Assembly (NCBI RefSeq): GCF_000473265.1 | Contig: NZ_KI421511.1 | Coordinates: 6,058,360 to 6,122,359 of the forward strand | DNA: 64,000 bases | Source of the DNA: Amycolatopsis thermoflava N1165 | Lineage (GTDB): Bacteria > Actinomycetota > Actinomycetes > Mycobacteriales > Pseudonocardiaceae | Direction: 5' to 3' | Shown here: positions 25,437-33,147 of the stretch, piece after piece | Layout of the letters: each line of letters starts with the position of its first letter | How positions within the stretch are numbered: the stretch's first letter is position 1 | Translations under genes and position numbers: made by a program | Notes under the pieces: generated by a model | Databases searched by the model: none | What the model was told of the DNA's origin: nothing | The model's input: only the letters and a program-made list of their open reading frames with translations

Positions 25437-25530
25437 GCCCCCGATGATGCCGGAGATGCCGACGTGGGGGTGGTCGTGGTGGCAGCACGGCCGGGCGGGT
25501 GGTTGGGCAGGTGGTTGCACGCGGCCGCGC

Positions 25531-25925
25531 GGCGATGAATGGTCCGTTCATCGCCGCGTCAGTGGTCACCTCGCGGGTGCGTGAGGGGGCGGTTGGTGGG
25601 TGGGCGAGGTGCGCTTGTGGCGGGGCTGGTGAACGGTCCGTTCATCGGCGCTTGAGTGAACATGTCGCGGGTGCGTGAGGGGGCGGTTGGTGGGTGGGCG
25701 AGCTGCGCGCCGGTGGGGTGGTGAATGGGCCGTTCATCGGCGCTTGGGTGGGCATCTCGCGGGTGCGCGGAGGGGTATGTCGTGGAGGCGCGAGTGTGCG
25801 TGTCGCGACTGCGTGAGGTGCCCATTCGCGCTGATGTGGGTGGGCTGTTCGTCGGGGCCTGCGTCGTTGGTCCTCTCGCGGAGCGGCGAGAGGCGCATCT
25901 CGCGTTGCGATGAATGGACCGTTCA
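25531..25925. repeat. 93-bp tandem repeat with TGAAYGG-N-CCGTTCA palindromes
   Basis: Intergenic region 25437-26222 has no supported gene. The 15-bp palindrome appears at 25537-25551, 25630-25644, 25722-25736 and 25911-25925; the first three are 92-93 bp apart and the last about twice that. Units also contain CACCTCGCGGGTGCG-like words and CGTGAGGTGCCCA (25812-25824), shared with the array at 62.6 kb. Confidence 0.75.
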
Positions 25926-26050
25926 CGCCATCGCTTCCGATCGGCCACCCATCACCGTGCGAGATGCCCGTCCGCGCTGGCGCGAACGGGCCTTCCATCG
26001 GCACGAACGGCCCTTCCATCGAGAGGCAGCGCTACCGCGCCTCGCGGGCA

Positions 26051-26150
26051 GCGCTACCCGCTTCGCGCTACCCGCTTCGCGCTACCGCGCTTCGCGCTAC
26101 CGCGCTTCGCGCTACCCGCTTCGCGCTACCCGCTTCGCGCTACCCGCTTC
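26051..26150. repeat. 14/15-bp tandem repeat (GCGCTACCCGCTTC)
   Basis: Seven head-to-tail copies: five 14-mers and two 15-mers (GCGCTACCGCGCTTC). The period is not a multiple of three, and no gene spans it. A degenerate half-copy precedes at about 26028. It ends 73 bp from the purB stop. Confidence 0.85.
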
Positions 26151-26222
26151 CCGAAGCGCCGGCGCACCCGCGCACCCCGCGCACCCCGCGCACCCTCGCA
26201 AACACCACCACCAACCCGGCGG

Positions 26223-27647
26223 TCAGAGGATCGGCTGCGGCACGTACTTCGAAGCCTCCGGGAACCGCTCCAGTACGTCCTCCACCCGCGCCACCACGGC
26301 AGCCACCTGAGCCGGCGCCACGCCGGTGAACGAGATCCGGTCGGCGAGCAACTGCTCAAGCCCGGCGCGGTCCAGCGGCACCCGCGAATCGGCCGCGAGC
26401 CGGTCCAGCAGGTCGTTGTCGGCGCCCTTCTCGCGCATCGCCAGCGCCACCCCGACCGCGTGCTCCTTGATCGCCTCGTGGGCGGTCTCCCGGCCGACCC
26501 CGGCCCGCACCGACGCCATCAGCACCTTCGTCGTCCCCAGGAACGGCAGGTACCGCTCCAGCTCCCGCGCCACCACGGCCGGGAACGCGCCGAACTCGTC
26601 GAGCACCGTCAAGAACGTCTCCAGCAGCCCGTCCAGCGCGAAGAACGCGTCCGGCAGCGCGACCCGGCGCACCACCGAATCCGACACGTCCCCCTCGTTC
26701 CACTGGTCGCCCGCCAGCTCGCCGATCATCGACAAGTAGCCACGCAGCACGACCGCCAAGCCGTTGACCCGCTCGCACGACCGCGTGTTCATCTTGTGCG
26801 GCATCGCCGACGAGCCGACCTGCCCCGGCTTGAACCCCTCGGTCACCAGCTCGTGCCCGGCCATCAAGCGAATCGTCTTCGCCAGGCTCGACGGCGCCGC
26901 CGCCAGCTGCACCAGCGCGGACAGCACGTCGAAGTCCAGCGACCGCGGGTACACCTGCCCCACGCTGGTGAACGTCCGCGAGAACGCCAGGTGCGCGGCG
27001 ATCCGGTTCTCCAGCTCGGCCAGCGTCTCCGCGGAACCCAGCAGGTCCAGCATGTCCTGCGCCGTCCCCACCGGGCCCTTGATCCCGCGCAACGGGTACC
27101 GCCCGATCAGGTCGTCCAGCCGGTCGAACGCCACCAGCAGCTCGTCCGCGGCCGTCGCGAAGCGCTTGCCCAGCGTCGTCGCCTGGGCGGCCACGTTGTG
27201 CGACCGGCCCGCCATCACCAGCTCCGCGTGCTCGGCGGCCAGCGCCGCCAGCCGCGCCAGCACCGCGGCCACCCGCGAGCGCACCAGCTCCAGCGACCGC
27301 CGGACCTGCAGCTGCTCGACGTTCTCCGTCAGGTCGCGCGACGTCATGCCCATGTGCACGTGCTCGTGCCCGGCCAGCGCGTTGAACTCCTCGATGCGCG
27401 CCTTCACGTCGTGCCGGGTGACGCGCTCCCGCTCCGCGATGCTGCCGAGGTCGACCTGGTCCAGCACCCGCTCGTAGTCCTCAACGACCCCGTCCGGCAC
27501 CTCGACACCCAGGTCGCGCTGGGCGCGCAGCACCGCGATCCACAGCTCGCGCTCGAGCTTCACCTTGTTCTCCGGCGACCACAGCGAGACCAGCTCGGGA
27601 GAGGCGTAGCGACCGGCGAGGACGTTGGGGATCTGCGGTTTCGTCAC
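26223..27647 (-). CDS. purB: adenylosuccinate lyase
   Basis: 474 residues. Fumarase-superfamily lyase acting twice in purine synthesis (SAICAR to AICAR, adenylosuccinate to AMP). The flexible catalytic loop signature G-S-S-A-M-P-H-K-M-N is present, with H-V-H-M-G-M-T-S-R-D and the catalytic histidine region A-G-R-S-H-N-V. The GTG start overlaps the TGA of an upstream TetR gene as GTGA, so the two form one transcript. The 3' side faces the repeat-filled region at 25.4-26.2 kb. Confidence 0.97.
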   Translation of the reverse strand: MTKPQIPNVLAGRYASPELVSLWSPENKVKLERELWIAVLRAQRDLGVEVPDGVVEDYERVLDQVDLGSIAERERVTRHDVKARIEEFNALAGHEHVHMGMTSRDLTENVEQLQVRRSLELVRSRVAAVLARLAALAAEHAELVMAGRSHNVAAQATTLGKRFATAADELLVAFDRLDDLIGRYPLRGIKGPVGTAQDMLDLLGSAETLAELENRIAAHLAFSRTFTSVGQVYPRSLDFDVLSALVQLAAAPSSLAKTIRLMAGHELVTEGFKPGQVGSSAMPHKMNTRSCERVNGLAVVLRGYLSMIGELAGDQWNEGDVSDSVVRRVALPDAFFALDGLLETFLTVLDEFGAFPAVVARELERYLPFLGTTKVLMASVRAGVGRETAHEAIKEHAVGVALAMREKGADNDLLDRLAADSRVPLDRAGLEQLLADRISFTGVAPAQVAAVVARVEDVLERFPEASKYVPQPIL

Positions 27648-28234
27648 GACCCAAGCTTAGATAGCGCGCGAGCGAGCCTCGCCCGCGCCACCGCTCGCGG
27701 ATCCGGATCCACCTCGATCAAGGCGTTGACCACGGCGCCGTCGACGAGCGCGATCAGCTCCTCCAGCCGGTCCCGCTCGATCACCAGCCCGGACCGGGCG
27801 AAGATCTCCGTCAGCAGCTCCCGCAGCTCCGCGCCGAGCGCCCGCATCAACGGCCGCAGGTACGGCCGCCGCCCGGTCGCCACCAGCCGCTCGTACCGCA
27901 GCAGCACCGCTTCGTAGCCGGGGTCCTCGCCGAGCAACTGGTCCAGCACCAGTTCCACGACGCTGTCGATGCGACGGTGCTCGGTCGGCAGGTCGTCCAG
28001 CTGCGCGTGCCCCTTCGCCAGCTCGGCGCGGCCGTGGTGCTCGGCGGCGGCGCTGATGAGGTCGTCGAGCGAATCGAAGTAGTACGTCGTCGACGCCAGC
28101 GGCAGCCCGGCCCGCTCGGCGACCGCGCGGTGCCGGATCGCGTCGAAACCGCCTTCGACCAGCAGCTCGGCAGCCGCCTCGATGAGGGCGGCCCGCCTGC
28201 GCTCACCCTTCGGCGTGCTCGCTCCGGACGTCAT
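27644..28234 (-). CDS. TetR family regulator, co-transcribed with purB
   Basis: 196 residues. N-terminal HTH: R-R-A-A-L-I-E-A-A-A-E-L-L-V-E-G-G-F-D then H-R-A-V-A-E-R-A-G-L-P-L-A-S-T-T-Y-Y-F; the C-terminal part is an all-helical ligand domain (TetR_C-like, with L-D-Q-L-L-G-E-D-P-G-Y-E). The gene overlaps the purB start by 4 bp. Linking a one-component regulator to purB is uncommon; its ligand is unknown. Confidence 0.88.
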   Translation of the reverse strand: MTSGASTPKGERRRAALIEAAAELLVEGGFDAIRHRAVAERAGLPLASTTYYFDSLDDLISAAAEHHGRAELAKGHAQLDDLPTEHRRIDSVVELVLDQLLGEDPGYEAVLLRYERLVATGRRPYLRPLMRALGAELRELLTEIFARSGLVIERDRLEELIALVDGAVVNALIEVDPDPRAVARARLARALSKLGS

Positions 28235-28252
28235 GGCCGCCCATCTAACCAG

Positions 28253-28939
28253 CTAGAACCTCCGCGCGAGCGCGGTGGCGATCTTCGGGACGTCGTCCGC
28301 CAGCGGCGCGGCGCTGCCCGGGGCGGGCACGCTCAGCACGATCACCGTCCCGCCGCCCGCGGTCAGCCGCTGGTCCACGACGGCGCCGTCGGCGAGCTTC
28401 GCGAGCTGGACGCTGGCCCCGGGCGGCAGCACGGTCGCCGACACCGAACCGCTGCGGCCGTTCTCGGTGACGCCGTACCTCGCGGTGCGCGAGCCCGGCG
28501 TGCACACGTCACCCGCGTCCGGCCCCGTGATCCCGGTGGCCGGGAGCTCGCCAGCGAGGGCGGTGGCGAGCTCCCGGTCCACCTTGTCGCACCCGGAGGT
28601 GCTGTCGGCCCGCGGGCCGTTCTCCCCGGCGCCCTCTCCTCCCTGCATGGCGGAGGGACCGGAAAGCTGGGGCACAGCGGACGGGAGACGCCCCGGCGCG
28701 TTAGCCGGTTGCTCCTGCCCCTGGACTTGATTCGATTGAGTGGTCCGGGACTGGACGAACCCGGCGATTCCGGCGCCGAACAGGGCGAAGACCACGCAGA
28801 GTGACGCCACCGCGAGCGTCGTGCGCCGCCGCGTGGTGACCCGCGCCGACGCCGTCCGCACGTCCCGCACGTCGAACCCGGCCGGGGGCGGCTCACCGGG
28901 CGCGGACCGGAACAACTCCGTCAGCTCTCGCTCATCCAC
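28253..28939 (-). CDS. single-span membrane protein, probable anti-sigma partner
   Basis: 228 residues: a 37-residue acidic then basic cytoplasmic part (M-D-E-R-E-L-T-E-L-F-R-S-A-P), one membrane helix (about 40-62, T-L-A-V-A-S-L-C-V-V-F-A-L-F-G-A-G-I), then a Gln/Pro-rich linker and an external domain with two cysteines. The GTG start overlaps the stop of the sigma factor gene by 8 bp. In this arrangement the second gene often encodes a membrane anti-sigma factor; no zinc-binding HxxxCxxC motif is present, so that role is inferred from context. Confidence 0.6.
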   Translation of the reverse strand: MDERELTELFRSAPGEPPPAGFDVRDVRTASARVTTRRRTTLAVASLCVVFALFGAGIAGFVQSRTTQSNQVQGQEQPANAPGRLPSAVPQLSGPSAMQGGEGAGENGPRADSTSGCDKVDRELATALAGELPATGITGPDAGDVCTPGSRTARYGVTENGRSGSVSATVLPPGASVQLAKLADGAVVDQRLTAGGGTVIVLSVPAPGSAAPLADDVPKIATALARRF

Positions 28940-29441
28940 CGGCTTCCACCTCCTCGCCCAGCGCGTCGCGCAGGTTCGCCAGCCCCCGAGCGGTCTGGCT
29001 CTTCACGTTCCCCTCGCTGCAGCCGAGGACCTTCGCGACACCGGCCACGTCCAGCCCCTCGAAGTACCGCAGGACCAGCACGGCGCGCTGCTTCGGCGGC
29101 ACCGCGCGCAGCCCGGCCAGCAGGTCCGCGCGCGTGGCGACCTGGTCGTCCATCCGGGCGCCCGCGGGCTCGGGCTCGGGCAGCTGCTCCACGTGCCGCT
29201 CCCTCCGCCAGGGCCGTCTCGACTCGTCGATCGACGCCCGGACCAGCGTCTTCCGCACGTAGGCGTCGGTCGCGGCGCGATCCCGGATGCGGTTCCACTT
29301 CCGGTGCAGCGCCACGAACGCCGTCTGCGCGAGGTCGTCCGCGCGGTGCCAGTCGCCGCAGAGCAGGTACGCGGTCCGGCGCACGGAGTCGCGTTTTGCC
29401 GCGAAGTACTCCGCGAAGTCCCGCTCGTCACCCTCGTCCAC
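28932..29441 (-). CDS. SigE-family ECF RNA polymerase sigma factor
   Basis: 169 residues. Region 2 is F-A-E-Y-F-A-A-K-R-D-S-V-R-R-T-A-Y-L-L-C then D-W-H-R-A-D-D-L-A-Q-T-A-F; region 4 is L-R-A-V-P-P-K-Q-R-A-V-L-V-L-R-Y-F-E-G-L with L-G-C-S-E-G-N-V-K-S-Q-T-A-R-G-L. This is the actinobacterial SigE-family type of extracytoplasmic-function sigma factor. It is translationally coupled to a membrane protein likely to control it. The signal is unknown. Confidence 0.92.
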   Translation of the reverse strand: MDEGDERDFAEYFAAKRDSVRRTAYLLCGDWHRADDLAQTAFVALHRKWNRIRDRAATDAYVRKTLVRASIDESRRPWRRERHVEQLPEPEPAGARMDDQVATRADLLAGLRAVPPKQRAVLVLRYFEGLDVAGVAKVLGCSEGNVKSQTARGLANLRDALGEEVEAGG

Positions 29442-29546
29442 GCGCTAAGGCTCTCCGCTCCGACGTCTCGGCGTAAAGACGGAACTGCGACGACGGTGGG
29501 TTGCACCTTCTTGAAGATCATCTGAACGGTGTGATGTGATCTGACT

Positions 29547-30581
29547 GTGACCTCCGCAGCCACCCAGTTGATCGACTTCCGCTCTGACACCGTCACTCGT
29601 CCGGATGAGCAGATGCGCAGAGCGATGGCGTCCGCTGAGGTCGGCGACAACGTCATCGACGTCGACCCGACGGTCCGCGAGCTCGAGGAGCGCGCGGCCG
29701 CGGTCCTCGGCATGCCGGCGGCGCTGTGGACGCCCAGCGGCACGATGGCCAACCTCATCGCCCTGTCCGTCCACCTCAAGCGCGGCGACCGGTTCCTCGC
29801 CCCGAACAACGCGCACGTCCTGAACAACGAGCTGGGCTCCGCCGCCTGGCTCGCCGGCGGCATGCCGGAAGCGCTGCCGCACGACGGCGGCCCCGGGCGG
29901 CCCAAGCCGGAGACGGTCGCGGCGGCCATCGGCACCCGCAGCGGGCCGTACTACGCGCTGCGCACGACCCTGCTGTGCCTGGAGAACACCCACAACGCGG
30001 CAGGCGGCGCGGTCATCCCGCCGCACGAGCACGCCCAGCTGCTGTCCACCGCACGGCAGGCCGGGCTGCAGGTCCACCTGGACGGCGCCCGCGTCTGGCA
30101 CGCGGCTGTCGCGCTCGGCCTGCCGCCCGCCGCGCTGACCGTGGGCGTGGACAGCGTGTCCGCGTGCTTCAGCAAGGGGCTGGGCGCGCCGGCCGGGTCG
30201 GTCGTCGCGGGCAGCCGGGAGTTCGTGGAGCGGGCGCGCCGGATGCGGCAGATGCTCGGCGGCGGCATGCGGCAGATCGGGGTGCTCGCCGCGGCCTGCC
30301 TGGTCGCGCTGGACCGGGTCCCGGACCTCGCCGCGGAGCACGAGAAGGCCCGGCGGCTGGCCGACGGGCTGCGTGAGCTGGGCTGGCAGGCCGACACCCC
30401 GGAGACCAACATCGTGCTCGCGCCGGTCGCCGACATCGCGGTGACGCTGGAGTCGCTGCAGGCCCAGGGCGTGCTGGCGCTGCCGATGGCCGGCAGGGTG
30501 CGATTCGTGCTGCACCGGGACGTCTCGCCGGCCGACGTGGACGAGGCGCTGCGCCGCATCAAGGCCGGTGGTCACCCGTGA
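29547..30581 (+). CDS. threonine aldolase family PLP enzyme
   Basis: 344 residues. It begins with I-D-F-R-S-D-T-V-T-R-P, the family signature; the PLP lysine is in S-A-C-F-S-K-G-L-G-A-P-A-G-S, and V-H-L-D-G-A-R-V-W contains the cofactor-binding Asp and Arg. Low-specificity L-threonine aldolases split threonine or allo-threonine to glycine and acetaldehyde; related beta-eliminating lyases share the fold. TTGAAG (29511) and TGTGAT (29535) give a plausible promoter only 7 bases before the GTG, suggesting a nearly leaderless message. The stop overlaps the HAD gene by 4 bp. Confidence 0.9.
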   Translation: MTSAATQLIDFRSDTVTRPDEQMRRAMASAEVGDNVIDVDPTVRELEERAAAVLGMPAALWTPSGTMANLIALSVHLKRGDRFLAPNNAHVLNNELGSAAWLAGGMPEALPHDGGPGRPKPETVAAAIGTRSGPYYALRTTLLCLENTHNAAGGAVIPPHEHAQLLSTARQAGLQVHLDGARVWHAAVALGLPPAALTVGVDSVSACFSKGLGAPAGSVVAGSREFVERARRMRQMLGGGMRQIGVLAAACLVALDRVPDLAAEHEKARRLADGLRELGWQADTPETNIVLAPVADIAVTLESLQAQGVLALPMAGRVRFVLHRDVSPADVDEALRRIKAGGHP

Positions 30582-31156
30582 CCGGGTGGGTGGTGTTCGA
30601 CTACGGCGAGGTGATCTGCGGCCGGACGACCGCCTTGCCGGATCTGGCGGCCACGCTGGGTGTGCCGCTGGCGGAGTTCGAGCCGCACTACTGGCGGCTG
30701 CGGGACGCCTACGACCGCGGCTGCGCGGACCTGGAGTACTGGGGCGGGGTCGGCGAGGCGCTCGGCGTGCCCGTCGACGAGTCCACATCGGAGCGGCTGA
30801 CCGAGATCGACATCCGCGGCTGGTCGGACGTGCGGGAGTCGTCGCTGGAGCTGCTGGCCGGGTTGAGCGAGGCCGGGGTGCCGCTGGCGCTGTTGTCCAA
30901 CGCGCCGTCCTCGTTCGCCCGGTTCGCCGAGCGGCAGGACTGGATGCGGCACTTCCGCGTCCGGGTGTTCTCCGGCGACGTCGGTGTGGCCAAGCCGGAC
31001 GCGGAGATCTTCGAACTGCTCGTCGCCCGCCTGGGCGTGCCGGCGGGCGACTGCGTCTTCTTCGACGACCGCCAGTCCAATGTGGATGGCGCGCGGGCGG
31101 CCGGCCTGCGCGCGCACGTGTGGGACGGGGCCGACGCGGCGCGCGCTCTGCTCTAG
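30578..31156 (+). CDS. HAD superfamily hydrolase
   Basis: 192 residues. HAD motif I is degenerate (W-V-V-F-D-Y-G-E-V-I, where the second Asp of DxD is absent), motif II is A-L-L-S-N-A-P, and motifs III/IV are V-A-K-P-D-A-E-I-F then C-V-F-F-D-D-R-Q-S-N-V. The motif I form D-Y-G-E/G-V is common in the haloacid dehalogenase/epoxide hydrolase N-terminal type. The substrate is unknown. Coupled to threonine aldolase through GTGA; its stop shares a CTAG with a convergent small gene. Confidence 0.85.
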   Translation: MTGWVVFDYGEVICGRTTALPDLAATLGVPLAEFEPHYWRLRDAYDRGCADLEYWGGVGEALGVPVDESTSERLTEIDIRGWSDVRESSLELLAGLSEAGVPLALLSNAPSSFARFAERQDWMRHFRVRVFSGDVGVAKPDAEIFELLVARLGVPAGDCVFFDDRQSNVDGARAAGLRAHVWDGADAARALL

Positions 31157-31338
31157 GGGCGGATCTGCTTGCGCTCCTTGTTGTTCTTGATCGCGTTGTA
31201 GGCCGCGGCACCGAGGAAGCCGACGCCGCCGATCAAGGCGATCCACAGGATCGCCTTGAAGACGAACCCGATCACCGAGCCGATCACCATGAACGCGAGC
31301 CAGGCGACGAGCAGCGCGCCGACGATCTTCCAGAACAT
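31153..31338 (-). CDS. small two-span membrane protein (61 aa)
   Basis: Conserved-looking small protein starting M-F-W-K-I-V-G-A-L-L-V-A-W with two hydrophobic segments (about 4-25 and 28-48) and a basic tail (N-N-K-E-R-K-Q-I-R-P). ATG 31338 is chosen because GGAGGGG sits 6 bases before it; an in-frame start 8 codons earlier would include the ribosome site. Function unknown. Convergent with the HAD gene, sharing stop bases. Confidence 0.65.
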   Translation of the reverse strand: MFWKIVGALLVAWLAFMVIGSVIGFVFKAILWIALIGGVGFLGAAAYNAIKNNKERKQIRP

Positions 31339-31434
31339 GGCATTCCCCTCCGGTTGTGCCACGCGGGCTCGTTCGGCCCGCTACGTGCAGCCTGGCACGG
31401 TTTCGTGCCGGGACGCCCGCGTTCTGGTCAACGT

Positions 31435-32622
31435 TCAGGGAAAACTGGGGGTTCCCCCGGAGAGCCACCGGCCCAGGCGCGCGACCCCCTCGGTGACGTC
31501 GGACTCGGAGCCCGCGAACGAGAACCGGACGAACTTCCCGCCGTCCACGGGGTCGAAGTCGATGCCCGGGGTGATCGCGACGCCGGTGTCGGCGAGCAGC
31601 CGCTGGCACCAGCTCAGGCTGTCGGTGGTGTGCTCGGAGACGTCGACGTAGGCGTAGAACGCGCCGTCCACCGGGGCGACGCGGGTCAGCCCGATGCTCG
31701 CGAGGCCGTCCAGCAGCAGGTCGCGGTTGCGCCGGTAGTGGGCGACGTGCCCGTCCAGCTCGGCGTAGGACTCCGGCTCGAACGCGGCGACGGCCGCGTG
31801 CTGGGCGAGCGCCGGGGCGCAGATGTTGAGGTTGCCGGTGAGCACGTCGACCGCGCGGTGCAGGCGCTTCGGGGCGAGCATCCAGCCCAGCCGCCAGCCG
31901 GTCATGGCGAAGTACTTGGAGAACGAGCCGAGCACGATCGATTCGGTGGTGGACTGCCAGGCGCAGCCGAGCTCGGTGCCGTAGGAGATGCCGTGGTAGA
32001 TCTCGTCGCTGATCAGCTGCACGCCGCGGGACGAACACCAGCCTGCGATGGCGGCGAGCTCGCCGGGCGGCAGCGCGGTGCCTGCCGGGTTGGTCGGGCT
32101 CGCCACGATCAACCCGTCGAGCGGACCGAGCTCGTCGAGCAGGTCGACGGTCGGCTGGAAGCGGGTGCTCTCGTCGGTGGCGAACTCGACGACCTCGCAG
32201 CCGAGGGCGGACAGCAGGTTGCGGTAGGCCGGGTAGCCGGGCCGGGCCATGGCGACGCGGGCGCCGGCGTCGAAGGCGGACAGGAACGACAGCATGAAGC
32301 CGCCCGAGGACCCGGTGGTGACGATGACGTCCTCCGGGCTGACAGTCATCCCGTAGCGGCGGTCGTAGTGCCCGGCGATGGCTTCGCGGAGCTCGGGGAT
32401 GCCGAGCTGGACGGTGTAGCCCAGGTTCTGGTCCTGTAGAGCGCGTGCGGCCGCCTCCAGGACCGGCTTGGGCGCGCCCGCGCTGGGCTGCCCCGCGGCG
32501 AGGCTGACGACGTCCCCGTGGGTCCGCTGCCGGGCGGCGGCCGCGGAGAGCACCTCCATGACGTGGAAGGGCGCGACGTCCGCCCGCTTGGCCGGACCGG
32601 GAAACGAGGCTGAGGCGACCAT
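31435..32622 (-). CDS. pyridoxal-phosphate aminotransferase, class I/II
   Basis: 395 residues. Type I fold: G-Y-T-V-Q-L-G-I-P-E-L-R-E-A-I-A, S-P-T-N-P-A-G-T, D-E-I-Y-H-G-I-S-Y and the PLP lysine in G-S-F-S-K-Y-F-A-M-T-G-W-R-L-G. The substrate-carboxylate Arg is in K-F-V-R-F-S-F-A. It is near aspartate/aromatic and putative valine-pyruvate type aminotransferases; the exact donor is not readable. ATG 32622 starts at the conserved region; no clear ribosome site. The upstream 525 bp hold large inverted repeats. Confidence 0.9.
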   Translation of the reverse strand: MVASASFPGPAKRADVAPFHVMEVLSAAAARQRTHGDVVSLAAGQPSAGAPKPVLEAAARALQDQNLGYTVQLGIPELREAIAGHYDRRYGMTVSPEDVIVTTGSSGGFMLSFLSAFDAGARVAMARPGYPAYRNLLSALGCEVVEFATDESTRFQPTVDLLDELGPLDGLIVASPTNPAGTALPPGELAAIAGWCSSRGVQLISDEIYHGISYGTELGCAWQSTTESIVLGSFSKYFAMTGWRLGWMLAPKRLHRAVDVLTGNLNICAPALAQHAAVAAFEPESYAELDGHVAHYRRNRDLLLDGLASIGLTRVAPVDGAFYAYVDVSEHTTDSLSWCQRLLADTGVAITPGIDFDPVDGGKFVRFSFAGSESDVTEGVARLGRWLSGGTPSFP

Positions 32623-32754
32623 GGGCTTCAGGGTAAGTCGGGCATCGTGGCGCACCTCTTGGTGGCCCACAGCGCGCCAACCGCCGCCCGGCAACGAAAC
32701 GCCACCGACTACCCCAACCAGACCTCCCCCGCCCCCGATCCACAGCCGATCTTT

Positions 32755-32814
32755 AGTCGCCGACCAGGGTTGTCAAGGCACGCTTTCCCGCCTTGACAAC
32801 CCTGCTCGGCGACT
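32755..32814. repeat. long inverted repeat (25-bp arms, 10-nt loop)
   Basis: Arms 32755-32779 and 32790-32814 pair throughout except one C/C mismatch; similar TTTAGTCG/CGACTGAAA ends extend it slightly. The region 32623-33147 has no supported gene. Candidate uses: a transcription barrier upstream of the aminotransferase gene, or a small dispersed element. Confidence 0.7.
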
Positions 32815-32864
32815 GAAACACAATCAGGGAGAGGGGGCGGGGGTGGTCGAAAGGTGACCGTTCG

Positions 32865-32899
32865 GCGCCGTGAGGCGCTTTTTCCGCGCGAAGGCGCGG
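32865..32899 (+). terminator. two small adjacent hairpins, first followed by TTTTT
   Basis: GCGCC-GTGA-GGCGC then TTTTT (32865-32883), and CCGCGC-GAAG-GCGCGG then GTTTAAAG (32884-32899 plus). They look like plus-strand intrinsic terminators, yet no plus-strand gene precedes them; they could end a small RNA that includes the 32755-32814 hairpin. Confidence 0.35.
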
Positions 32900-32981
32900 G
32901 TTTAAAGATCAAAAGAAGTCCTCGCCGGACGGGCAGGCTCCGGGATGACAGAAAAGCACTTTGGCTCACCTTGAGTGGGTG

Positions 32982-33131
32982 GCTGGGTGGTCATCCCGTC
33001 GCCTTCCGGTTTGTGCATATCACCTTGAGCCAGGGCCGCAAGGTTGGCATGTCAACTCACGCGGGCGCGGAGGTTGCGGCCCTGGCTCAAGGTGATCGCG
33101 CCGGTGTCAGGCGACGGGATGACCACCCAGC
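32982..33131. repeat. nested 150-bp inverted repeat after ESX locus
   Basis: Outer arms 32982-33003 with 33110-33131 (22 bp, perfect) and inner arms 33019-33041 with 33074-33096 (23 bp, perfect), with unpaired segments of 15 and 13 nt between and a 32-nt loop. It lies 16 bp beyond the stop of the intein-bearing gene. A partial third copy of the inner word (TCACCTTGAG) is at about 32965. Confidence 0.8.
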
Positions 33132-33147
33132 ACTGTTTGTTCGCGGG

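Noticed and set aside
25675..26329. Open frames across the 25.5-26.2 kb repeats
   Set aside because: Peptides are Arg/Pro/Ala-rich translations of tandem repeats without ribosome sites or similarity to proteins.
32709..32969. 86-codon minus-strand frame in the inverted-repeat region
   Set aside because: It crosses the 25-bp-arm hairpin, includes a poly-Pro run from repeats and lacks a ribosome site.
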